NCBI GenBank assembly: GCA_945929285.1
Contig: CAMEOC010000107.1
Coordinates: forward strand, 1-5,124
DNA length: 5,124 bases
Reading direction: 5' to 3'
Origin: an uncultured Mucispirillum sp.
Lineage (GTDB): Bacteria > Chrysiogenota > Deferribacteres > Deferribacterales > Mucispirillaceae
In this document: positions 1 through 5,124 of the stretch, in pieces
Layout of the letters: each line of letters starts with the position of its first letter
How positions within the stretch are numbered: position 1 is the first letter of the stretch
Position numbers and translations under genes: made by a program
Notes under the pieces: generated by a model
Seen by the model: the letters and a program-made list of their open reading frames with translations, nothing else
Database searches by the model: none
What the model was told of the DNA's origin: nothing

Positions 1-2
1 AG

Positions 3-263
3 CCATATATTCCCCAAGGAGCAAGCACTTCTGTAAATATATATATTAACTCCATATCGGATGAAGATATAACCCTTGTGCGGGCTGCAAAAGATTTAAC
101 TACAAAAGTAATAATTACAAGCCTGCATACAGATTCAAAAGATAATGCAACTTCTGCCATTGTGCTAAGCCTGCCCTATTCTTACTTTCATTTAAGGCAG
201 ATGATAGATGAGAGGGAAAGAATGTATAATGCTACACTTAAAAAAATAGATGATATTTATTAA
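3..263 (+). CDS. C-terminal fragment of an unrecognised protein, 5' end outside the window
   Basis: The frame is open from the first complete codon (position 3) to a TAA at 261-263, giving 86 residues of a protein that begins upstream of the window. I do not recognise the family. The visible part reads as alternating strand and helix: a strand-like stretch (SVNIYINSI), a helix (DEDITLVRAAKDL), a second strand (KVIITSLHTD), then a region containing LPYSYF and a charged helical tail (RQMIDERERMYNATLKKIDD). A GTG at 78 could be read as a start, but the frame stays open before it and there is no ribosome binding site there, so a longer partial gene is more likely. There is no transmembrane segment in the visible portion. 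It ends 13 nt before the peptidase gene and is probably co-transcribed with it. A C-terminal domain of a family 3 glycoside hydrolase is a weak alternative from the alpha/beta pattern only. Confidence 0.7.
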   Translation, partial: PYIPQGASTSVNIYINSISDEDITLVRAAKDLTTKVIITSLHTDSKDNATSAIVLSLPYSYFHLRQMIDERERMYNATLKKIDDIY

Positions 264-266
264 TAT

Positions 267-272
267 GAGGTG
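267..272 (+). promoter_or_regulatory. Ribosome binding site of the M3 peptidase gene
   Basis: GAGGTG lies just upstream of the ATG at 277, with 6 nt between the GAGG core and the start codon. It supports ATG 277 over the later in-frame ATG at 295 (Met7), which has no comparable site at the right distance. Confidence 0.75.
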
Positions 273-276
273 AAAT

Positions 277-2223
277 ATGTTTATAGATTTTCCAATGGAC
301 TGCACTAAAAATTCTTTAGAAAAAGTTACAAACATAATAGAAGAAAATAAAAAGGAAATTGAAAAGCTTTTAAAGTTAGAGAAAAAAACATACCTTAATT
401 TTATGAGGCCCTTAATGGAGCTTGATAACAGGCTAAATGAATATTTTACCCCTGTTGCCCACTTAAATTCAGTGTGCGACAGCAAGCAGACTAGGGAGTC
501 TTTTTCCATATGCCTGCCTGCAATTAGCGTATATTCTTCTGAATTATCACAAAATGAAGATATATATAATGCTGTTCTTGAAATATCAAAAGAAGAAAAT
601 TTAACTGTGGAGCAGAAAAAAGTAGTAAAAGTCAGCATTGAAATGTTTAAATTAGGCTGTGTTAGCTTAGATGAAAATAAGAAAAAAAGATTAATTGAAA
701 TAAATACCCGCCTTTCAGAACTTTCTGATAATTTTAATAAAAACCTGCTGGATGCAACCAATGCTTTTGAAATAATATTAAAAGATGATGCTTATATTAA
801 AGATATGCCAGAAAGTGATAAAATGGCAGCAAAAGTAAAGGAAGGTTATAGGTTTACTTTGCAGGCTCCATCATACATTGCATTTATGACATACTGCACA
901 GACAGGGAACTTCGTGAAGAAGTATATCGTGCATATATGACAAGAGCAGAAAACAACAGCAGCATAATAGAAGAAATATTAAAGTTAAAATATGAAAAAG
1001 CCAATATGTTAGGCTATAAAAATTACAGGGATATGCGAAATGAAACCATGAGCTGCTCTAGTGCTTCTGAAGCCTTAAGCTTTTTAGAAAATTTAAGTAA
1101 AAAAGGCAAACCATATGCCATAAAAGAATTAAATGACTTAAAAAAGTTTGCAAAAAATAAAGGTATAGAAAATATTGAAAGCTATGATACTGCCTTTCTT
1201 TCAAACCTATATAAAAAAGAAGTGCTTGATTTTGACAGCCAGCAGTATATGCCATATTTTGAAAAAAATAATGTGGTGCAGGGGCTTTTTATATTTTTAC
1301 AAAAGCTTTTTAACATAAACTTTAAGGAAGTAAAAGATGTGCCTGTATGGCATGAAAGTGTGCAGTGCTATGATATAATGGATAAAAGTAACACTCCATT
1401 TGCAAGGCTTTATATAGATTTAGAAGCAAGGCCTGAAAAAAGAGGCGGTGCCTGGATGAATAACTGGCACACAAGGCGAGTTGATGATAAAGGCATTACC
1501 CATTTAAGCGATGCTTTTATAGTGGCAAATTTCCCGCCTGCAAAAGACGGCAACCCTTCCCTTTTACGCCATAATGATGTGCATACACTTTTTCATGAAG
1601 CAGGTCATGCTATTCACCATTTATTTTCTAAATGCAGTGAAAGCGATGTTTCAGGTATAAACGGTGTGGAGTGGGATGCGGTGGAGTTTCCTTCACAGTT
1701 TTTAGAAAACTTTGCTTATGAAGAAAAGGTTTTAAAACTTTTTGCCCGCCACTATGACACTGGGGAGATTATACCAGATGAGCTTATTAATAAATTAATT
1801 GAAAATAAAAACTTTCAGTCTGGTATGTTTTTAGTGCGTCAGTTAGAGTTTGGTATATTTGATTTGAAAATATATGAAAAAGATTACTCTTATGAAGAAG
1901 TGCATAATATAATAAAAGATGTGCGAAAAGAAACTGCTGTTATTACTCCACCTGAATATGTAATATTTGAAAACGGGTTTAGCCATATTTTTGGCGGCGG
2001 TTACTCTGCAGGGTATTACAGCTATAAATGGGCGGAAATGCTTTCTGCTGATGCTTATTTAGAGTTTAGCAGCCATGGGGTTTATGATGAAAAAATAGCT
2101 GAAAGCTTTAAAGAAAATATATTAGAAAAAGGCGGCAGCCAGACTATGCAGCAGCTTTTTATAAACTTTATGGGTAGAAAGCCAGATGAAAATAAACTTT
2201 TAGAGCTTATGGGTATGAAATAA
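277..2223 (+). CDS. M3A-family zinc oligopeptidase, oligopeptidase A (OpdA/PrlC)-like
   Basis: A complete 648-residue metallopeptidase, close to the usual length of about 680 for bacterial M3A enzymes. The zinc site is intact: HEAGH at residues 440-444 supplies two histidine ligands and the catalytic Glu441, and Glu470 in WDAVEFPSQ is the expected third ligand. The surrounding SGINGVEWDAVEFPSQ is almost the E. coli OpdA signature. RGGAWM at 389-394 is also typical. His570 with Tyr576, Tyr580 and Tyr583 (HIFGGGYSAGYYSY) matches the substrate-binding His/Tyr loop of thimet oligopeptidase and neurolysin. The N-terminal ~200 residues are the expected helical part of the fold. There is no signal peptide or membrane segment, so it should be cytoplasmic, cleaving short peptides from protein turnover and, in the E. 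coli homologue, cleaved signal peptides. It follows the upstream gene by 13 nt and ends in tandem stops (TAATAA) before a terminator. The family call is secure; the exact subfamily name is inferred from motifs. Confidence 0.95.
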   Translation: MFIDFPMDCTKNSLEKVTNIIEENKKEIEKLLKLEKKTYLNFMRPLMELDNRLNEYFTPVAHLNSVCDSKQTRESFSICLPAISVYSSELSQNEDIYNAVLEISKEENLTVEQKKVVKVSIEMFKLGCVSLDENKKKRLIEINTRLSELSDNFNKNLLDATNAFEIILKDDAYIKDMPESDKMAAKVKEGYRFTLQAPSYIAFMTYCTDRELREEVYRAYMTRAENNSSIIEEILKLKYEKANMLGYKNYRDMRNETMSCSSASEALSFLENLSKKGKPYAIKELNDLKKFAKNKGIENIESYDTAFLSNLYKKEVLDFDSQQYMPYFEKNNVVQGLFIFLQKLFNINFKEVKDVPVWHESVQCYDIMDKSNTPFARLYIDLEARPEKRGGAWMNNWHTRRVDDKGITHLSDAFIVANFPPAKDGNPSLLRHNDVHTLFHEAGHAIHHLFSKCSESDVSGINGVEWDAVEFPSQFLENFAYEEKVLKLFARHYDTGEIIPDELINKLIENKNFQSGMFLVRQLEFGIFDLKIYEKDYSYEEVHNIIKDVRKETAVITPPEYVIFENGFSHIFGGGYSAGYYSYKWAEMLSADAYLEFSSHGVYDEKIAESFKENILEKGGSQTMQQLFINFMGRKPDENKLLELMGMK

Positions 2224-2232
2224 TAAAAAAAT

Positions 2233-2263
2233 AATTAGTGCGTCATTTATTGACGCATTAATT
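2233..2263 (+). terminator. Hairpin terminator after the M3 peptidase gene
   Basis: The arms 2233-2245 (AATTAGTGCGTCA) and 2251-2263 (TGACGCATTAATT) form a 13-bp stem with one G-T wobble pair and a 5-nt TTTAT loop. It starts 10 nt after the peptidase stop codon. On the + strand the T-tract is short (TTTT at 2262-2265, partly in the stem). Seven A residues at 2225-2231 before the stem would give a better T-tract to transcripts on the - strand, so the hairpin may work in both directions. No - strand gene is visible here that would need it. Confidence 0.75.
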
Positions 2264-2278
2264 TTATAATAATATAAA
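2250..2278 (+). promoter_or_regulatory. Candidate sigma70-type promoter for addB
   Basis: TTGACG at 2250-2255 (5 of 6 to the -35 consensus) is followed after exactly 17 nt by TATAAA at 2273-2278 (5 of 6 to the -10 consensus). Transcription would begin near 2284-2286 and leave a leader of about 17 nt before the addB ATG. The -35 box lies in the right arm of the terminator hairpin. A perfect TATAAT at 2265-2270 is an alternative -10, but the hexamer 17 nt upstream (GTCATT) is poor. AT-rich DNA gives many chance -10 matches, so this is inference from spacing and sequence only. Confidence 0.5.
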
Positions 2279-2290
2279 AATAACTATTTT

Positions 2291-2296
2291 AAGGAA
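2291..2296 (+). promoter_or_regulatory. Ribosome binding site of addB
   Basis: AAGGAA lies with its AGGA core 6 nt before the ATG at 2302. It fixes the addB start, as there is no competing site or start codon close by. Confidence 0.65.
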
Positions 2297-2301
2297 AATA
2301 T

Positions 2302-4932
2302 ATGATAGCTTGCCAATATATACCAGAAAACAAAACTGCTCTTGAATTTATTGCAGAAACTGCTAAAGAGTTTGATGTATATGAAAATAAAGTATGCCTT
2401 ATTGTGCCAACAGAAAGAAACCTTAGGTATTTGGCAGGCTGTGGCTTTAGATATGTGGATATATTTTCTTTATCCAGCTTTAATGATGCTGCCATATATT
2501 ATGAAAAAAAGCTACTGCCAAAAGAACTTCGCCCATATTACCTTTTAAAAGCAGTGCAAAAATTAACTAAAGATGAAATGTATACTGTTTTTAAAAGCAG
2601 TGATGAAGAATATATAGAAAGCTTTTTATCATTTGCACAAAATTCTAAAAATATATTTGCTTTTTACAGGGAACTTTTTGCAGAAAATGTTACAGTGGAA
2701 GAACTTTCTAAAGCTTCCCTTTACTCTGATTATGAAAGCCAGATAACAATACTAAATAAACTTTGGACCATATATATAGAACTTATTCATAATGATGATT
2801 ATATGGATAAGTGGGAAACATATAATAATATTACATATAACGAAACTTTCATGTCAAGCTATAATAAGTATATATTTTTAATAAACGGTTTTCTTACAAA
2901 ACATGAGCTTTCCTTTATTAAAAATATAAGCTTAAAAGAAAATGTGCTAGTGGTATTTAACTATGCAGGAAGCCTGCATGCTCAGCATAAAGAGTATGAA
3001 AAGTTTTTTAATACATCATCTTTAAAAGATAAAATTATGCCAGTGCTTACAAACAATAACACTCAAATATACCACTGTGAGTCAAATATTTCTCAAATAG
3101 AGCTTATTACTAAAAAAGCTTTTGAAATAAATAAGAAGCATAATATTCCTTTTAATAAAATGGCTGTTGTTATGCCTGATACCAGCTGTAAAAATTACTT
3201 CATAAGCCTTGATGTTTATAAGTTATTTGATGTTTCAGCAGGTGATGATGCAGCAAACACTAGAATATATGCTTTTTTAGAAAATCTATTAACCATATAT
3301 AATGAAATACAAACCTTAAATATGGTAAGTATTCAAAATATTATAAACTTATTTGCAGATAGTTTTCTTTTGCAGATAGCAGAAATTAAAAAAATTAATG
3401 AAGATATGTATAATCTTATGGATAAGAATAAGCTTTATATTAAAAAAGATGATTTTATACATATTCCATTTATTAATACTTATCTTCATGAATATTTTCA
3501 TGCTAAAGAAAAAGCCACTATTACATACACCATAAATATATATAAATCTCTATTAACAGTGTTTCATGAAATATTTGCCTTTGAAAGCAATATAATACAC
3601 AAGCTTATTATATTAATGGATAAATTAAGCACCATATATAAAGATATAGAAGATATAGTAGATTTTAATGAGTCTTCCCACTTAATACTTTCTGAAATAG
3701 CAGCCCAAACCATAGACCTGCCAAAAAGGGAGATAGCTGTAACTGGTATATTAGAAACTAGAAATATGGCTTATGATGTAATATTTATGCCATATATGAC
3801 AGAAGAACTTTTTCCACCAAAAAGCAGTAAAGACTTATTTATTAATACAGAAATACGAAACCAGTTAAACCTGCCTACATATATAGACAGGGAAAATTTA
3901 ATGAAAGACTACTGTTTTCAAATAATGAATCATGCAAAAATAACTATATTTTCTTATTCAGATAAGTATTCTTCCATTCGCAGAAGCTCATTTATTGAAG
4001 AACTTATTATTAAATATAACTTAAAAGTGGAATATTATGCACCAAAAGAAATATCGCTTATTAAAACAGATAAGTTTTACTATAACCATACAGACAGCAA
4101 TATTATTATAGAAAAGACTGATGATGTTATAGAAAAACTTAAAAGCTTCACCTACTCCGCTTCTGCTTTAAATATATATAGAAAATGCTCTTTATGGTTT
4201 TATTTTAAGTATATTTTAAAGCTGGAAGAAGAAAGCAGTATAAATAAAAAGCTGGACAGCCAGATTTTTGGTATAGTGCTGCATGATGTATTTAAAGAGT
4301 TATCAGAAAAAAATATATCTGCTTGTGATGAAAACTATACAAAAGAATTTCAAAATGAGTTTATGAAAAAAATAAGCTTATATGATGCTTATAAATACAG
4401 TAAAGTAGAACAGTTTGTGGCAAAAATTATATATGAAAATATACCACAAATCACTTTAGCAGAACAAAACCATGCTGCAGAAGGCTTTAAATTAATTGCA
4501 AGGGAAAAATTAATAAAACAAAAATTTCACGGCTTTAATTTAATTGGTTATTTAGATAAGGTGGAAACCCTTGATAATAAAATATATGTTACAGACTATA
4601 AATATAAAGATGAATCAAAAATAAAGCCCATATTTAATAATGAATTTGAAAAAAATGAAGATATTCAGCTTCCAATGTATGCCATATTAATAGAAAAGGA
4701 AATGAAAAAACTGCCGGAAGAACTTTTTTATTTTAGCATAAAAGAAAATTATAGATATATTCCTGGTTTTGATATGCAGCTTTATAATGAATATAAAAAA
4801 CATATACATGATATTTTAAAAGATATTGTATCAAAAGAAAGTGAATTTAAGCAGACGATAGATGAAAAAAATTGTGCGAACTGCCCATATACAACTATCT
4901 GCGGGAGGAATAATGGCTACAACCCTCAATAA
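2302..4932 (+). CDS. addB: AddB, Fe-S-cluster nuclease subunit of the AddAB helicase-nuclease
   Basis: An 876-residue protein, shorter than Bacillus AddB (over 1,100) and more like the compact AddB of Campylobacterota. The N-terminal half is a degraded superfamily 1 helicase scaffold: VCLIVPTER at 31-39 resembles the AddB N-terminal strand, but I see no GxxGxGK Walker A motif, so it probably does not hydrolyse ATP. GILETRN at 482-488, followed by a VIFMPYMTEELFP stretch, is the conserved RecC/AddB-type helicase-like block. The C-terminal third is a PD-(D/E)XK nuclease with every expected motif: His661 (GIVLHD), Asp752 (GYLDK), Asp765 and Lys767 (TDYK) and Gln789/Tyr793 (QLPMY). Cys629 together with Cys858, Cys861 and Cys867 (C-X2-C-X5-C) matches the four-cysteine 4Fe-4S site that staples this domain. 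With AddA it resects double-strand breaks for RecA loading, in the cytoplasm. Whether the scaffold recognises a Chi sequence, as in Bacillus, cannot be told here. It overlaps addA by 20 nt. Confidence 0.93.
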   Translation: MIACQYIPENKTALEFIAETAKEFDVYENKVCLIVPTERNLRYLAGCGFRYVDIFSLSSFNDAAIYYEKKLLPKELRPYYLLKAVQKLTKDEMYTVFKSSDEEYIESFLSFAQNSKNIFAFYRELFAENVTVEELSKASLYSDYESQITILNKLWTIYIELIHNDDYMDKWETYNNITYNETFMSSYNKYIFLINGFLTKHELSFIKNISLKENVLVVFNYAGSLHAQHKEYEKFFNTSSLKDKIMPVLTNNNTQIYHCESNISQIELITKKAFEINKKHNIPFNKMAVVMPDTSCKNYFISLDVYKLFDVSAGDDAANTRIYAFLENLLTIYNEIQTLNMVSIQNIINLFADSFLLQIAEIKKINEDMYNLMDKNKLYIKKDDFIHIPFINTYLHEYFHAKEKATITYTINIYKSLLTVFHEIFAFESNIIHKLIILMDKLSTIYKDIEDIVDFNESSHLILSEIAAQTIDLPKREIAVTGILETRNMAYDVIFMPYMTEELFPPKSSKDLFINTEIRNQLNLPTYIDRENLMKDYCFQIMNHAKITIFSYSDKYSSIRRSSFIEELIIKYNLKVEYYAPKEISLIKTDKFYYNHTDSNIIIEKTDDVIEKLKSFTYSASALNIYRKCSLWFYFKYILKLEEESSINKKLDSQIFGIVLHDVFKELSEKNISACDENYTKEFQNEFMKKISLYDAYKYSKVEQFVAKIIYENIPQITLAEQNHAAEGFKLIAREKLIKQKFHGFNLIGYLDKVETLDNKIYVTDYKYKDESKIKPIFNNEFEKNEDIQLPMYAILIEKEMKKLPEELFYFSIKENYRYIPGFDMQLYNEYKKHIHDILKDIVSKESEFKQTIDEKNCANCPYTTICGRNNGYNPQ
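4903..4908 (+). promoter_or_regulatory. Ribosome binding site of addA, inside the end of addB
   Basis: GGGAGG is the strongest Shine-Dalgarno match in the window and ends 4 nt before the ATG at 4913. It lies within the last codons of addB, directly after the Cys867 codon. It decides the addA start: the frame is open further upstream to an ATG at 4862, but that one lacks such a site and would add residues unlike any AddA N-terminus. Confidence 0.8.
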
Positions 4933-5091
4933 ATATGATAACCTTGCACTAGAAGCCTCAGCAGGCACAGGTAAAACTTTTCAACTTGCTATGCGTGTAG
5001 CTGGTATGCTTTTAACAGGGGTTGCTCCAAGAGATATTTTATGCCTTACATTTACTAAAAAAGCAACGGCAGAAATGAAAGAGCGAAAGTG
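4913..5091 (+). CDS. addA: AddA, UvrD/RecB-type helicase subunit of AddAB, N-terminal fragment
   Basis: Only the first 59 codons are present; the gene runs off the end of the genomic sequence. ASAGTGKT at residues 15-22 is the Walker A motif of a superfamily 1A helicase, with Lys21 and Thr22 binding ATP and Mg. ILCLTFTKKATAEMKER is helicase motif Ia. LEASAGTGKTF only 14 residues from the N-terminus, without a clear Q-motif, resembles RecB and the campylobacterial AddA more than Bacillus AddA. The full protein should be the ATP-driven 3'-5' motor and normally carries its own C-terminal nuclease domain, not visible here. The 20-nt overlap with addB implies translational coupling and balanced subunit production. 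The TGA at 5090-5092 takes its final A from the sequencing adapter, so the gene is not naturally short. The last codons, next to the junction, may contain errors. Confidence 0.88.
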
Positions 5092-5124
5092 AGATCGGAA
5101 GAGCACACGTCTGAACTCCAGTCA
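5092..5124 (+). other. Illumina TruSeq adapter sequence left on the contig end (artefact)
   Basis: The last 33 bases begin AGATCGGAAGAGC and end CTCCAGTCA. They match, base for base, the standard TruSeq read-1 3' adapter that is normally trimmed. This is not genomic DNA: reads ran through a short insert into the adapter and the assembler kept it. The first A could be either the added A-tail or a genomic base, so the true boundary is 5091 or 5092. Confidence 0.98.

Noticed and set aside
78..263. A stand-alone 61-residue small protein starting at GTG 78
   Set aside because: The frame stays open without a stop to the window edge, and there is no purine-rich site before 78, so it is better read as the end of a longer gene.
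192..761. 189-codon open frame on the - strand across the start of the peptidase gene
   Set aside because: It is antisense to the well-supported M3 peptidase. Its product is rich in Phe, Ser, Leu and Ile, as expected from the reverse of Lys/Glu-rich coding DNA, with no family motif and no good ribosome site.
1058..1255. 65-codon open frame on the - strand inside the peptidase gene
   Set aside because: Shadow of the M3 coding sequence, with low-complexity composition and no motif or independent signals.
2224..2301. Small RNA or riboswitch in the peptidase-addB gap
   Set aside because: The 78-nt gap is fully explained by one terminator hairpin, a candidate promoter and a ribosome site, and is too short for a known riboswitch aptamer plus expression platform.
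2289..2495. 68-codon - strand frame and an overlapping 68-codon + strand frame (2342-2548) at the start of addB
   Set aside because: Both lie in the wrong frame or strand within addB, whose own frame carries conserved family sequence from its first residues.
4862..4912. An earlier addA start at ATG 4862
   Set aside because: It would add 17 residues that overlap addB further and resemble no AddA N-terminus, while a strong Shine-Dalgarno site sits precisely before ATG 4913.
1..5091. A novel defence or mobile system around the nuclease-helicase pair
   Set aside because: The pair carries the exact motif set of housekeeping AddAB. No integrase, transposase, inverted or direct repeats, CRISPR units or compositional break accompanies it.

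Overview
The window is a low-GC stretch (roughly 30% by eye) of bacterial DNA in which every supported gene lies on the + strand. Isoleucine is mostly ATA, with frequent TTA/CTT leucine and AGC serine codons. This usage is the same in all the genes, so nothing looks recently acquired. The short AddB with a RecB-like AddA start immediately downstream resembles the addB-addA arrangement of Campylobacterota and some other host-associated Gram-negatives. A Deferribacterota (Mucispirillum-like) or Campylobacterota-like source is a guess from base composition and gene style, not a firm assignment.

Layout. Positions 3-263 hold the C-terminal end of an unrecognised protein that is cut by the window start. 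After a 13-nt gap comes a complete M3A-family zinc oligopeptidase (277-2223) very like oligopeptidase A (OpdA/PrlC). The 78-nt gap after it carries a hairpin terminator and, overlapping the hairpin, a good candidate sigma70-type promoter. That promoter would drive addB (2302-4932), the Fe-S-cluster nuclease subunit of the AddAB helicase-nuclease. The start of addA (from 4913) overlaps the end of addB by 20 nt, and only its first 59 codons are present.

The genomic sequence stops at about 5091. The last 33 bases (5092-5124) match the Illumina TruSeq read-1 3' adapter exactly, so this is an untrimmed contig end. The stop codon that appears to end addA (5090-5092) is formed partly by the adapter and is an artefact.

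Function. AddA and AddB together process double-strand DNA ends for RecA-dependent recombination repair. The M3 peptidase degrades short peptides in the cytoplasm and has no evident link to repair; the terminator and promoter between them suggest separate transcription units. I found no undescribed system, mobile element, CRISPR array or RNA gene here.
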